The notes: a model not told the origin generated them from the sequence alone. Positions 49,074 through 58,143 are shown, counted from the first letter of the stretch. The stretch is 64,000 nt of DNA from Methylobacterium sp. Leaf465 (GCF_001424705.1 NZ_LMRA01000023.1:488700-552699); one strand, 5' to 3'. Made by a program: numbers and translations.

Positions 49074-49952
49074 TTACTGCCCGGCCGGCTTCTCGGCCGG
49101 CACGGTTGCGGCCGGAGCGGGCGGCGCGGCGGGGGCTGCCCCGACCGGGGTATCGTCGGCGGGCTTCACGGATGCCGGCTTGTTCGCCTCTTCGCCCGCG
49201 ACGGTGGGCTTGGCGGCCGTCGCCGGGTTGGCGACCTCCGGCTTCTGGTCCTCGGTCGACTTGGAGGCGTCCGCAGGTTTCGGCGCCTGCTCACGCCGCA
49301 CTTCTGCCGCGGGCTTCGACACGGGATCGGGCTTGGCCTCGGCCGGCTTGGCATCCCCGGTCTTTGCGGCGGCCGGTTGGGCCTCGGCCGGCTTGTCGCC
49401 CTCGGCCTTCTTCTCCACGGCCGGCAGCGGCGCCGGGGTATCGGCGAGGCTGTGCAGGTATAGGATCACGTCGGCGCGCTCGGTCGGCGAGGTGATGCCC
49501 GCGAAGGCCATCTTGGTCCCGGGGACGTAACCCTTCGGGTTGGTCAGGAAGTGGTCGAGCTCGTCGTAGGTCCAGGTGCCGCCCTTCTCCTTGAGCGCGG
49601 CCGAGTACTCGAAGCCGGGCTCGTGGGCGCGCTGGCGGTCGACGACGCCCCAGAGATGGGGGCCGACCTTGTTCGGGCCGCCCTTCTCGAAGCTGTGGCA
49701 GGAGGCGCACTTCTTGGCCGCGGCCTGGCCCTTCTCGACGGTGGCGCTGGCCAAACGGATCGGCAGGGGCTCGGCCTTCGCCTCGGGCGCGGCGCCACCG
49801 GCAGCCTTCGGCTGCGGCTCGGGCAGGGCATAGCCCGCATTGCCCGCGGGCTTGGGATGATAGATCAGCTCGGCGACGAAGCCCGACCCCACGGCGAACA
49901 GCAGCGCGCCGAGCGCGGCACCCGCGACCTTGTTCAGCTCGAAAGAGTCCAT
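49074..49952 (-). CDS. Membrane-anchored c-type cytochrome (CycM-like)
   Basis: A 292-residue protein from ATG 49952. An uncleaved N-terminal helix (VAGAALGALLFAVGSGFVAEL) anchors it in the inner membrane. The haem-binding motif is CASCH, with GPHLWGVVDR and the Met ligand in YVPGTKMAFAGI, matching CycM/cytochrome c552 of rhizobia, which feeds electrons to terminal oxidase. A Lys/Ala/Pro/Glu-rich tail of about 120 residues follows the haem domain and is low-complexity. It is divergent from kdsB. An in-frame TTG slightly upstream is a less likely start. Confidence 0.9.
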   Translation of the reverse strand: MDSFELNKVAGAALGALLFAVGSGFVAELIYHPKPAGNAGYALPEPQPKAAGGAAPEAKAEPLPIRLASATVEKGQAAAKKCASCHSFEKGGPNKVGPHLWGVVDRQRAHEPGFEYSAALKEKGGTWTYDELDHFLTNPKGYVPGTKMAFAGITSPTERADVILYLHSLADTPAPLPAVEKKAEGDKPAEAQPAAAKTGDAKPAEAKPDPVSKPAAEVRREQAPKPADASKSTEDQKPEVANPATAAKPTVAGEEANKPASVKPADDTPVGAAPAAPPAPAATVPAEKPAGQ

Positions 49953-50267
49953 TCTCGACAACTCCGGTGCGGCCGGCCTGAGGGGGAGAATTCAGGGCGA
50001 AGTCCAGCGCGTACCTGTGCCGGACTTTGGAAACGGTCGAGGGTGCTTAGCCGCTGAAGCCCGACCTTGACAATGGCCGAGTCACGCTTCGCGTAGTCGC
50101 AGACGGGCAGGTGTCGCCGCCATCCCTCACTTCTTCAGACGCGGGCGGGCGCATCCGGTTCCCGCCTCGCCCGACGCGGCTTTCCCGGCCCGGCGCCACA
50201 TCGCCAGCATGACAACCCGGGACGCCGCTGGTAAGCACCGGCCCCAGCCGGAGCAGGGCCCAGACCG
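49953..50267. promoter_or_regulatory. Divergent intergenic region of the cytochrome and kdsB genes
   Basis: A 315-bp spacer between divergent genes, with no supported coding region. TTGACA at 50067-50072 on the plus strand is a perfect -35 element for kdsB, but the expected -10 position has only a poor match (CGCGTA or GCGTAG). No repressor-type dyad was noted. Confidence 0.3.
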
Positions 50268-51011
50268 ATGTCCGATCCCATCGTCCTCATTCCCGCGCGC
50301 ATGGCCGCGACCCGCCTGCCCAACAAGCCGATGGCCGATCTCGCCGGAGAGCCGATGATCGTGCATGTCTGGCGCCGCGCCGTGGAGGCCGGCATCGGCC
50401 CCGTGGTGGTGGCCACCGACACGCCCGCCATCGTCGAGACCATCGAGGCCGTGGGCGGCCTTGCGGTCCTGACCCGGGCCGACCATCCCTCCGGATCGGA
50501 TCGTCTGGCCGAGGCCCTGGAGATCATCGATCCGCAGGGCAACCACGACGTGGTGGTCAATGTCCAGGGCGACTTACCGACCATCGACCCGGGCATCATC
50601 GGCGCGGCGATCCTGCCGCTGGCCGACCGCTCCGTCGACATCGCCACGCTCTGCGCCATCATCACCGAGGATTCCGAGCGGCGTGATCCCAACGTGGTCA
50701 AGCTCGTCGGCCACACGGTGGGCACCCGCCGCCTGCGCGCGCTTTACTTCACCCGCGCCGAGGCGCCCTGGGGGGAGGGGCCGCTCTACCATCACATCGG
50801 CCTCTATGCCTATCGCCGGAAGGCGCTCGCCCGCTTCATGGCCCTGCCGCCCGGCGAGCTCGAGACCCGCGAGAGGCTGGAGCAGCTCCGCGCCCTCGAG
50901 GCCGGGATGCGCATCGACGCCATCGTCGTCGACGACCTGCCTCTGGGTGTCGACACCCCCGCCGACCTTGCGCGCGCCCGCGCCATCCTGTCGGCCCGCC
51001 GCCTGAACTGA
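50268..51011 (+). CDS. kdsB: 3-deoxy-manno-octulosonate cytidylyltransferase
   Basis: Activates KDO with CTP for lipopolysaccharide synthesis. The 247-residue protein has the nucleotide-binding signature [22 protein letters not shown], then [34 protein letters not shown] and [13 protein letters not shown]. The C-terminal [18 protein letters not shown] completes the family pattern. It is followed 25 bp later by pheA, an arrangement typical of Rhizobiales. Confidence 0.96.
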   Translation: MSDPIVLIPARMAATRLPNKPMADLAGEPMIVHVWRRAVEAGIGPVVVATDTPAIVETIEAVGGLAVLTRADHPSGSDRLAEALEIIDPQGNHDVVVNVQGDLPTIDPGIIGAAILPLADRSVDIATLCAIITEDSERRDPNVVKLVGHTVGTRRLRALYFTRAEAPWGEGPLYHHIGLYAYRRKALARFMALPPGELETRERLEQLRALEAGMRIDAIVVDDLPLGVDTPADLARARAILSARRLN

Positions 51012-51035
51012 AGCGCCCCGGAAAGACCAGCCCGC

Positions 51036-51893
51036 ATGCCCCAACACATCGTCTCCTACCAGGGCGAGCCCGGCGCGAACTCCCACATCATCTGCGCCCA
51101 GGCCTATCCGGACTGGACCCCGCTGCCGTGCCCGACTTTCGAGGACGCCTTCGCGGCCGTGAAGGAGGGCCGCGCGACGCGGGCGATGATACCCATCGAG
51201 AACTCGATCGCCGGCCGGGTGGCGGACATCCACCACCTGATCCCGACCTCGGGCCTGCATATCGTCGCCGAGCACTTCCTGCCGATCCATTTCCAGCTGA
51301 TGGTCTTGCCCGGCACGTCCGTGGCGCAGATTCGGACGGTGCACAGCCACGTCCACGCTCTCGGGCAGTGCCGCAAGATCATCCGGCGTCTCGGCGTCCG
51401 CCCCATCGTGGCCGGGGACACGGCGGGCGCCGCCCGCGAGGTGGCGGAGGCGGGCGATCCCACGCGCGGCGCTCTCGCCCCCGCGCTGGCGGCCGAGGTC
51501 TACGGCCTCGACATCCTGGAGCACGACGTCGAGGACGAGAGCCACAACACCACCCGCTTCGTCGTGTTCTCGCCCGAGCCCGAGCCGGTCTCGCCCGAGG
51601 CCGGCCCGATGGTCACGAGCTTCGTGTTCCGGGTCCGCAACATTCCGGCGGCCCTCTACAAGGCGCTGGGCGGCTTCGCGACGAACGGCGTGAACATGTC
51701 GAAACTCGAGAGCTACATGGTCGACGGCCAGTTCGTCGCGACCCAGTTCTACGCCGAGGTGGATGGCCATCCGGAGGAGCCGGGCCTATCGCGGGCGCTG
51801 GCCGAACTCGGATACTTCTCGCGCGAATTGCGGATCATCGGGACCTACCCGGCGCATCCCTACCGTGAGGCGAGCCGCATCGCCGCGGAATAG
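51036..51893 (+). CDS. pheA: Prephenate dehydratase
   Basis: Converts prephenate to phenylpyruvate for phenylalanine synthesis. The 285-residue protein is the monofunctional type: VSYQGEPGANSHI, FAAVKEGRATRAMIPIENSIAGRV, and the catalytic DESHNTTRFVVF segment. A C-terminal ACT domain with GGFATNGVNMSKLESYMVDG binds phenylalanine for feedback control. No chorismate mutase domain is fused. Probably co-transcribed with kdsB. Confidence 0.96.
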   Translation: MPQHIVSYQGEPGANSHIICAQAYPDWTPLPCPTFEDAFAAVKEGRATRAMIPIENSIAGRVADIHHLIPTSGLHIVAEHFLPIHFQLMVLPGTSVAQIRTVHSHVHALGQCRKIIRRLGVRPIVAGDTAGAAREVAEAGDPTRGALAPALAAEVYGLDILEHDVEDESHNTTRFVVFSPEPEPVSPEAGPMVTSFVFRVRNIPAALYKALGGFATNGVNMSKLESYMVDGQFVATQFYAEVDGHPEEPGLSRALAELGYFSRELRIIGTYPAHPYREASRIAAE

Positions 51894-52197
51894 GGGCTCC
51901 GCCCCGTCGCTCCCTCGGCAAGGGCAGGATCGCACCGGGGCCGGCCGCCGCCATGCCGCGGCGGATGGCCCTCGTGGCCGTTCCGCGGGCCTGGGCTGCG
52001 CGTTCGGTGTGCGGCAGCCGACCCATGGGCATCCTTCCACAACCGGCACGATGATACACGGCGCCAGCCTCCGCGCGGGGTCCGGTCACCGTCGCACGTC
52101 CGAACCGACATTTCATTCCCTGGTATATTGCATACAAAGAAATTTGATGCATGCTGGCAGGATCGGGGCGAACAATCCGATCGAGAAGGAATTCGGG
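51894..52197 (+). promoter_or_regulatory. Upstream region of the OxlT-like gene with a GntR-like dyad
   Basis: A 304-bp spacer without a supported gene. The dyad GTAT-ATTGC-ATAC at 52123-52135 (in TGGTATATTGCATACAA) resembles GntR-family operators of the GTATACAA type. It lies about 65 bp upstream of the transporter start. The surrounding 60 bp are AT-rich compared with the rest, as expected for a promoter. Confidence 0.35.
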
Positions 52198-53484
52198 ATG
52201 GAACGTCAGGACTCACCGTCCGCCAAGTGGTGGCAACTCGCCTTCGGCGTGCTCTGCATGGCGATGATCGCCAACCTCCAGTACGGGTGGACTCTGTTCG
52301 TCGACCCCATCGACACCAAGTTTCACTGGGGCCGCGCGGCGATTCAGTTCGCGTTCACCATCTTCGTGGCCACCGAGACCTGGCTGGTGCCGGTCGAAGC
52401 CTGGTTCGTCGACCGCTACGGCCCGCGCATCGTGGTCTGCTTCGGCGGCATCATGATCGCCCTGGCGTGGTTCCTGAACGCCCACGCCGATTCCCTCTTT
52501 CTGCTCTATGCGGCGGCCGTCATCGGCGGCATCGGCGCCGGGTCCGTCTACGGCACCTGCGTCGGCAACGCCCTGAAGTGGTTCCCGCATCGCCGCGGCC
52601 TCGCCGCCGGCGCCACCGCGGCCGGCTTCGGTGCGGGCGCGGCCGTCACGGTGGTCCCGATCGCCAAGATGATCGCCACCGGCGGCTACCAGGATGCGTT
52701 CCTGTTCTTCGGACTGGGTCAGGGGGCCATCGTGGTCCTCCTCTCGTTCTTCCTGCGCAAGCCGTCCCAGGCCGTGCCGGTCCAGCGCAAGACCCTGCGC
52801 CTGCCGCAGGCCAAGGTCGATCGCACGCCGCGCGAGGTGGTGCGCACCCCCGTCTTCTGGCTGATGTACGTGATCTTCGTGATGGTCGCCTCCGGCGGGC
52901 TGATGGCGGCCGCGCAGATCGCGCCGATCGCCCACGACTTCAAGGTCGCGGACGTCCCCGTCAGCCTGTTTGGACTGCAGATGGCAGCGCTCACCTTCGC
53001 GATCTCCCTCGACCGCATCTTTGACGGCTTCGGACGCCCGTTCTTCGGCTTCGTCTCCGACAATCTCGGGCGCGAGAACACCATGTTCATCGCCTTCTCG
53101 ATCGCCGCCCTGGCGATCATCACCCTCCTGACCTACGGCACGTATCCGCTGGTCTTCGTGTTCGCCACGGCGGTGTATTTCGGCGTCTTCGGCGAGATCT
53201 ACTCGCTGTTCCCGGCGACCTGCGGCGACACCTTCGGTTCGAAGTTCGCCACGACGAATGCCGGCCTGCTCTACACCGCGAAGGGCTCCGCCGCGTTCCT
53301 GGTGCCGATCGCCAGCGTCATCTCGGCCAAGTACGGCTGGTCGGCGGTGTTTTCGATCATCATCGGCCTCAACGTCGTGGCGGCGATCCTGGCGATGTTC
53401 GTGCTCAAGCCCCTGCGCCTGCGCTACCTGAACGACGAGACCGTCGCGATTCCCGTCGCGGCCCGGCCTGCCCAGGCCGCCTGA
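52198..53484 (+). CDS. Oxalate:formate antiporter (OxlT/OFA family MFS)
   Basis: A 428-residue 12-helix major facilitator transporter. It carries the two charged residues that define OxlT: an arginine in FAISLDRIFDGFGRPFFG (Arg273) and a lysine in LLYTAKGSAAFLVP (Lys362), matching Arg272 and Lys355 of the Oxalobacter protein that bind the oxalate dianion. It would swap external oxalate for formate. AAGGA precedes ATG 52198. Open frame extends upstream to 51763 inside pheA; ignored. The oxalate-catabolic genes frc and oxc are not in this window. Confidence 0.92.
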   Translation: MERQDSPSAKWWQLAFGVLCMAMIANLQYGWTLFVDPIDTKFHWGRAAIQFAFTIFVATETWLVPVEAWFVDRYGPRIVVCFGGIMIALAWFLNAHADSLFLLYAAAVIGGIGAGSVYGTCVGNALKWFPHRRGLAAGATAAGFGAGAAVTVVPIAKMIATGGYQDAFLFFGLGQGAIVVLLSFFLRKPSQAVPVQRKTLRLPQAKVDRTPREVVRTPVFWLMYVIFVMVASGGLMAAAQIAPIAHDFKVADVPVSLFGLQMAALTFAISLDRIFDGFGRPFFGFVSDNLGRENTMFIAFSIAALAIITLLTYGTYPLVFVFATAVYFGVFGEIYSLFPATCGDTFGSKFATTNAGLLYTAKGSAAFLVPIASVISAKYGWSAVFSIIIGLNVVAAILAMFVLKPLRLRYLNDETVAIPVAARPAQAA

Positions 53485-53600
53485 CGCGCGGGCCGTCCCG
53501 CGGGCGTCGACGTCCGATCGGCCGAATGCGTGCCGATCGGGCGATGGATCGAACCGACGGTCGGATCGAGGTCGAGGCCGTCCCGGAACCGAGGTTGTCC

Positions 53601-53801
53601 ATGAACATTGCGGCGGCACTCACCCTCCAGACGCTCCCGTTCGCCGGCATCGTCCTGGCCGGTCGCGACGACCAGGATCTCTTTGCAGTCGTGTATCTCG
53701 GTGCGGTGGGCCTAATCCTGACGCTGATCATCCTCACCGGCGAAAGTCCGAGCGATGTCTCGTCCTTCGCCACGGATCTCGAAAGCCTGTCCGTCAACTG
53801 A
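53601..53801 (+). CDS. Tiny membrane protein, unknown function
   Basis: From ATG 53601, 66 residues: a hydrophobic stretch (ALTLQTLPFAGIVLAG), a polar turn (RDDQD), a second hydrophobic helix (VVYLGAVGLILTLIIL), and an acidic C-terminal tail (SPSDVSSFATDLESLSV). A GAGG ribosome site lies 7 nt before the ATG. The family is not recognised. It could be expressed from a promoter after the transporter gene. A second, 52-residue membrane peptide follows 234 bp later. Confidence 0.5.
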   Translation: MNIAAALTLQTLPFAGIVLAGRDDQDLFAVVYLGAVGLILTLIILTGESPSDVSSFATDLESLSVN

Positions 53802-54035
53802 TTGCTGCGTCGCGAAATCCATCGCGACCGAGACAAGCGTCTTCGCACGGGAATCCGGTCAGCCCTGCAGGATGGACGATCGAGCGATGCGGACGTCGCG
53901 GGGCAACGGTCCTTGAGACGGAGGGCCGCCCCCAGCCCTGCGTCGACGGCATGAGTGGTGTGTAGAATTCAGTATACCAACGGAAATGGTGCGGTGCCAT
54001 ATCAGGTGTAACGCAATCGCCCTGGAACACCACCG

Positions 54036-54194
54036 ATGATCGCTCTTCTCGTCCTCGCCGCCGTCGCTCTCAACGTCTCGCTGGTCTTCGTGGCCGCGAA
54101 CCTCCTAACGCCGAACAACGGCCCGCTTTCCAATTCTGGCCGCTTCATCGCTAGCAACGAGAACGCCCCGTCGACGATCCGCCTCGCCGCCTGA
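54036..54194 (+). CDS. 52-residue membrane peptide
   Basis: ATG 54036 opens a short frame with one hydrophobic helix (MIALLVLAAVALNVSLVFVA) and a polar tail (NNGPLSNSGRFIASNENAPS), ending in TGA at 54194. GGAA lies 8 nt upstream. It is followed by a strong intrinsic terminator, which supports a real transcript. Family and function are unknown. Confidence 0.5.
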   Translation: MIALLVLAAVALNVSLVFVAANLLTPNNGPLSNSGRFIASNENAPSTIRLAA

Positions 54195-54236
54195 GGCGAT
54201 TCCGCCGGGCGTCCACGCCCTGGCGAACGGTCCATG

Positions 54237-54270
54237 AAAAGCCCGCCCGGCCCGGCCGCGGCGGGTTTTT
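54237..54270. terminator. Bidirectional terminator between the 52-residue peptide and the phosphatase gene
   Basis: AAAA (54237-54240), CCCGCC (54242-54247), a GC-rich loop, GGCGGG (54260-54265), then TTTTT (54266-54270). The A-run on one side and T-run on the other let it work in both directions between the convergent genes. Confidence 0.8.
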
Positions 54271-54279
54271 CGTGCCCGG

Positions 54280-55005
54280 CTATTCGCGCTTGATGATCCG
54301 GTCCACCACGAGGTCGGACCAGAAGCCGGGGCGGAACGAGCGCTTCAGCGCCTCGGGATCGTATTCGGTCTCGACCCAGGTCAGGAAATCCAGGCCCTTG
54401 GGCTCGCCCTCCCGGCGGTAGAGCGCGAAGAACGCGTCGAGGATCCCGGTCTTGGCGAACCGGAAATGGCCGTAGCGGGCTGAGAGCTGGCCCATGGCCT
54501 CCGACACCGGCAGGCCCTCGTGCAGGATGAGGTAGAGCGCTGCCGCGAGGCCGGCGCGGTCCGCGCCCGACTTGCAGTGCATCATCGCCGGGTACGCGAC
54601 CCCGTCGAAGAACGCCTTGGCGGCCAGGATGGTCTCCCGCGAGGGCGCCTCCCGCGAGCGCAGCACGAACTCCACCAGGGTCAGGCCCTGCTGCTCGCAG
54701 GCCTCGCGCTGGAGCGGCCAGGAGCCGTGCTCGCGCCCGCCGCGCAGGGAGATCACGGTGCGGACCCCCTGGCGCTTGAACCAGGCCAGCTGGTGCGGCG
54801 TCGGTTGGGCGGAGCGCCACAGCTTGCCCGCGCCGATCCGGTGGCGATTCAGGTAGGCGAGGCGGAACACCCCGTGATCCACCAGCAGCATGTTCGCCCA
54901 GGCCTTGGCCCGCGAGACCGGGCCGGCGATCGGGCGCTCGAAGCGCGCGATCCGCGCCATGCGCCGGGCGTAGCGGGTCTCGTACGAGAGGAAACGGTTG
55001 AACAC
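54280..55005 (-). CDS. Protein tyrosine phosphatase-like protein (dual-specificity fold)
   Basis: A 241-residue protein from GTG 55005; the open frame continues to 55074 (264 residues), where an ATG exists. The PTP loop CKSGADRAG gives the CX5R active site (Cys144, Arg150 in the GTG numbering). LWRSAQPTPHQLAWFKRQGVRTVISLRG is a conserved leader seen in related proteobacterial PTPs, which include lipid-A or phosphatidylglycerophosphate phosphatases. The active site sequence HCKSGADR is one residue different from the canonical HCxxGxxR but keeps Cys and Arg. Substrate unknown. Confidence 0.82.
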   Translation of the reverse strand: MFNRFLSYETRYARRMARIARFERPIAGPVSRAKAWANMLLVDHGVFRLAYLNRHRIGAGKLWRSAQPTPHQLAWFKRQGVRTVISLRGGREHGSWPLQREACEQQGLTLVEFVLRSREAPSRETILAAKAFFDGVAYPAMMHCKSGADRAGLAAALYLILHEGLPVSEAMGQLSARYGHFRFAKTGILDAFFALYRREGEPKGLDFLTWVETEYDPEALKRSFRPGFWSDLVVDRIIKRE

Positions 55006-55219
55006 GGGGACGGTGGGGCCGCTCTGTCGGGGACGGGGAGGGGCTGATCTACCAGTGCGCGGCGGCCGCGGCAAACGCGCTGTGGAGAGCGGGGAGCGAC
55101 CGGCATCGACCTTGCGTTGGTCCCCGTCGCCTTGTCTTCGCCCGGATCGTCGCCTCCGATGCGGTGGTCGACACCGATTGCGAACCGTCCATCGTCTTCA
55201 TCGAGCGCGGGGATCCGTC

Positions 55220-55726
55220 ATGCGAACGAGCACCACCAGCATCCGCCGCGCCCGTCCGGCCGACGCCGACCCCCTGGCGGACCTGTTCGACGAGACCTGG
55301 CGCGAGGCCTACCGGGGGATCATCCCCGGGGTCGCCCTGGAGCGGATGATCGCGCAGCGCAGTTCGCAGTGGTGGCTCGGGGCCACCCAGCGCAGTCGAC
55401 CCCTCGTGGTGGTCGAGCAGGCGAGCACCATCGTCGGCTACGCGGTCTACGGACCGGCGCGGGGCCGCATCCTGCAGGCACCCGGCGAGATCGACGAACT
55501 CTACATCCGCCCGGCCTACCAGGGTCTCGGGCTCGGCCGCCGCCTGTTCCGGGCGGTTTCCAACGACCTGGCCGACCACGGCCTGACCCGGGTCGGGGTC
55601 TGGGCGCTCGAAGGGAACGAGCGGGCCTGCGCCTTCTATGCCGGGCTCGGCGGCATCGCGATCGGCCAGGCCGTCGACCGGATGGCCGGAACGGTTCTGC
55701 CCAAGGTCGGTTTCCGATTCAGCTGA
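55220..55726 (+). CDS. GNAT family N-acetyltransferase
   Basis: A 168-residue protein from ATG 55220 with GGGGA upstream. The N-terminal SIRRARPADADPLADLFDETW is the classical RimI-like start; IDELYIRPAYQGLGLGRRLFRAV is the acetyl-CoA motif and VGVWALEGNERACAFYAGLGG the second motif. Substrate unknown. The following small membrane protein is 75 bp downstream. Confidence 0.9.
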   Translation: MRTSTTSIRRARPADADPLADLFDETWREAYRGIIPGVALERMIAQRSSQWWLGATQRSRPLVVVEQASTIVGYAVYGPARGRILQAPGEIDELYIRPAYQGLGLGRRLFRAVSNDLADHGLTRVGVWALEGNERACAFYAGLGGIAIGQAVDRMAGTVLPKVGFRFS

Positions 55727-55801
55727 CTTCACCGAAGCCTGCGCCGCTCCTGCGGTCCGGCTCGGCAAGTCGGATCCTCGGGCGAGCGAGCGGGACGACG
55801 G

Positions 55802-56131
55802 ATGAGCGTGACGGCGGCGGATTGGGACAGGCGGGTCACGGACCTCAGCGCGAAGCTGCCGGACCGCATGCGCCGCGCCGTGGACTGGCTGCGCGAGCCG
55901 TCGCGGATCTGGGTCCGTCTCCTGGCGGCGATCCTCTTCATCCTGGGCGGCATCTTCTCGATCCTGCCGATCCTCGGCCTGTGGATGCTGCCCCTGGGTC
56001 TCGCCCTCTTGAGCCAGGACGTGCCCGCCCTGAAGGTTCCCCTGGAGCACGCGGCCCGCTGGATCGAGCGCGTGGTCCAGCGCCTCGCCGCGGCCTGGCG
56101 CCGGCGCTTCGGTCCTTCGGACCGGCCCTGA
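55802..56131 (+). CDS. Small two-helix membrane protein, unknown function
   Basis: A 109-residue protein. A polar N-terminal part is followed by IWVRLLAAILFILGGIFSIL and PILGLWMLPLGLALLSQDVP, a membrane hairpin with a proline-containing turn, then an amphipathic helix ending in a basic RRRFG tail. Similar LPxLGLWMLPLG hairpins are found in uncharacterised alphaproteobacterial proteins. It lies between the GNAT gene and ppa. Confidence 0.72.
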   Translation: MSVTAADWDRRVTDLSAKLPDRMRRAVDWLREPSRIWVRLLAAILFILGGIFSILPILGLWMLPLGLALLSQDVPALKVPLEHAARWIERVVQRLAAAWRRRFGPSDRP

Positions 56132-56255
56132 AACGCGCCCGACAATTTCGTGCAAACGTCGCCGCCCGCCGCACGGTACGATTTCCTTCGCGGCGGAAGG
56201 GCCTTAAGACACCCGGCAACGGGGCCGGAATGCCCCTGCTTGCGGGAGCACACAT

Positions 56256-56804
56256 ATGATCATCGACGCGGTCTCGATCGGCAAGAATCCGCCTGACGAC
56301 GTGAACGTCATCATCGAGGTACCGATCGGTGGCGACCCGATCAAGTACGAGATGGACAAGGAGGCCGGCGCCCTGGTGGTCGACCGCTTCCTCTATACGG
56401 CGATGCACTACCCAGGCAATTACGGCTTCATCCCGCACACCCTGTCGGGCGACGGCGATCCCTGCGACGTGCTGGTGGCCAACACTCGCGCCATCGCCCC
56501 CGGCGCCATCATCAGCGCCCGTCCGATCGGCGTCCTCGTGATGGAGGACAATTCCGGCGAGGACGAGAAGATCATCGCTGTGCCGTCGCGCCACCTGACC
56601 ATGCGCTACGATCGGATCGAGAACTACACCGACCTTCCCGACATCACGATCCACCAGATCCAGCACTTCTTCGAGCACTACAAGGATCTCGAGCCCGGCA
56701 AGTGGGTCAAGATCAAGCGCTGGGGCGGCAAGGACGAGGCGCACCGCCTGATCCTCGAGGGCATCGAGCGCGAGAAGGCCAACAAGGCCGCCAAGGGTAA
56801 GTAA
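56256..56804 (+). CDS. ppa: Inorganic pyrophosphatase
   Basis: Hydrolyses pyrophosphate from biosynthetic reactions. The 182-residue protein has the family features [18 protein letters not shown], the [11 protein letters not shown] segment, and the metal-binding signature [24 protein letters not shown] and the C-terminal [14 protein letters not shown] match family I enzymes. GGAG precedes the ATG by 8 nt. A terminator follows the stop. Confidence 0.97.
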   Translation: MIIDAVSIGKNPPDDVNVIIEVPIGGDPIKYEMDKEAGALVVDRFLYTAMHYPGNYGFIPHTLSGDGDPCDVLVANTRAIAPGAIISARPIGVLVMEDNSGEDEKIIAVPSRHLTMRYDRIENYTDLPDITIHQIQHFFEHYKDLEPGKWVKIKRWGGKDEAHRLILEGIEREKANKAAKGK

Positions 56805-56846
56805 AGCTCGGGCGAGTCGTTCTTCGAGGCGGTGAATTCGCAGTGC

Positions 56847-56882
56847 GGCGGTCCCTTCCTGGCGGAAGGGGCCGCCGTTTCG
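56847..56882 (+). terminator. Intrinsic terminator of ppa
   Basis: CGGCGGTCCCTTCC, a short loop, then GGAAGGGGCCGCCG (one G-U pair) and TTTCG. It lies 43 bp after ppa and 5 bp before the end of the convergent UbiH gene, whose transcript it may also end. Confidence 0.7.
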
Positions 56883-56886
56883 CGTT

Positions 56887-58143
56887 TCAGAGCGCCTCGC
56901 CGCGCATCAGCCGGGGCTGCGGTCCGCGCGCGGCGGCCGCCTCGCCGATGAACAGCCGCTTCAAGCCGGGAAGCCGGTCGACGAGGCCGAGGCCGAAATC
57001 GCGGGCGAGGCGCAGCGGCGTCACGTCGTTGGAGAAGAGGCGGTTGAGCCCGTCCGTCACGGCCCCCATCGCGACGGTGTCGAAGCGGCGCGCCCGCTCG
57101 TAGCGCTTGAGCACGTCCGGGCTTCCCGGATCAAGACCGAGGCGGAGCGCGTCGGTGACCGCTTCCGCCAGGACCGCCGCGCCGGCGAGGCCCAGGTTCA
57201 GGCCCTGGCCGGCGATCGGGTGGATGACGTGCGCGGCATCGCCCAGGAGCGCCAGGCGCTCGCCCCGGAAGCTGCGGGCCATGCCGAAGGCGAGGGGATG
57301 CGCGCTCGGGCCCCGCTCTAGCGCCAGGCGCCCGAGGTTGAGGCCGAATCGGCGCTCGATCTCCGCCAGGGTCTCGTCGGGGCCGCCTCCGGTCAGGGCC
57401 GGCACGTCGGCCGATCGCTCCGTCCACACGATGGACGAGCGGTGCCCGAGGGCGCCCCCGTCCACCAGGGGCAGGATGGCGAAGGGGCCGCTGGGCAGGA
57501 AGTGCTCGTAGGCCCGGCCCGCATGGTCGCGTTCGTGCCCGATCGTGGCGACGAGCCCCATCTGCGGATAGGACCAGCCGACCCAGCCGATCTTCGCGGC
57601 CTCGCGCAGGCGCGAGCGCGCCCCGTCCGCGGCGACCAGGAGCGCGGCCTCCAGCACGCGTCCGTCGGCAAGCGCGATGCGGGTGGTGCCGCCGGCGGGC
57701 GTGGCCTGGAGAAGGCCGGTGGGTTCGAAGAGCACCCCGGCCGCCTCGGCCGCCGCGAGCAACGCGGCCACGAGGGGCTCGGCCTCGACCATATGGGCGA
57801 AGGGCGCGCCGGCCTCCGCCTCCTGCGCGAAGGTGAGGAAGACCGGGCGCACCGGGTCCGACAGGCGGCTGTCGCTCACCACCATGTCGTGGATCGGCTG
57901 CGCCGCCCCCTGCACCGCATCCCAGATGCCGAGGCGCGCGAACATGCGCCGGCCGCCGGCCGCCACCGCGTAGGCTCGCCCGGCATGGCGCGCCGCCCCG
58001 GCGCTCAGAGCGGGATCGCAGACCGTGACCGTCAAGGCCGGGCCGTTGGCCTGGGCCAGCGCAAGGGCGAGCGTCAGGCCGGGAATGCCGGCGCCGGCGA
58101 TGACCACGCTGCGCCGGTTTCCGCGCTTCTCCGATCCGTCCAT
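56887..58143 (-). CDS. UbiH/UbiF family FAD-dependent monooxygenase
   Basis: A 418-residue flavin hydroxylase. The dinucleotide-binding motif VVIAGAGIPGLTLALALA, the DG motif LLVAADGARSRLREAA, and the late GDAAHVIHPIAGQGLNLGLAG (FAD ribityl contact) are characteristic of ubiquinone hydroxylases. It probably hydroxylates an aromatic quinone precursor, but other members of the family act elsewhere, so the position is not assigned. ATG 58143 chosen. Divergent from the thioesterase gene. Confidence 0.9.
   Translation of the reverse strand: MDGSEKRGNRRSVVIAGAGIPGLTLALALAQANGPALTVTVCDPALSAGAARHAGRAYAVAAGGRRMFARLGIWDAVQGAAQPIHDMVVSDSRLSDPVRPVFLTFAQEAEAGAPFAHMVEAEPLVAALLAAAEAAGVLFEPTGLLQATPAGGTTRIALADGRVLEAALLVAADGARSRLREAAKIGWVGWSYPQMGLVATIGHERDHAGRAYEHFLPSGPFAILPLVDGGALGHRSSIVWTERSADVPALTGGGPDETLAEIERRFGLNLGRLALERGPSAHPLAFGMARSFRGERLALLGDAAHVIHPIAGQGLNLGLAGAAVLAEAVTDALRLGLDPGSPDVLKRYERARRFDTVAMGAVTDGLNRLFSNDVTPLRLARDFGLGLVDRLPGLKRLFIGEAAAARGPQPRLMRGEAL

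Noticed and set aside
50067..50096. Strong kdsB promoter from the perfect TTGACA
   Set aside because: The -10 position has no acceptable hexamer at 16-18 bp, so only the -35 match was noted.
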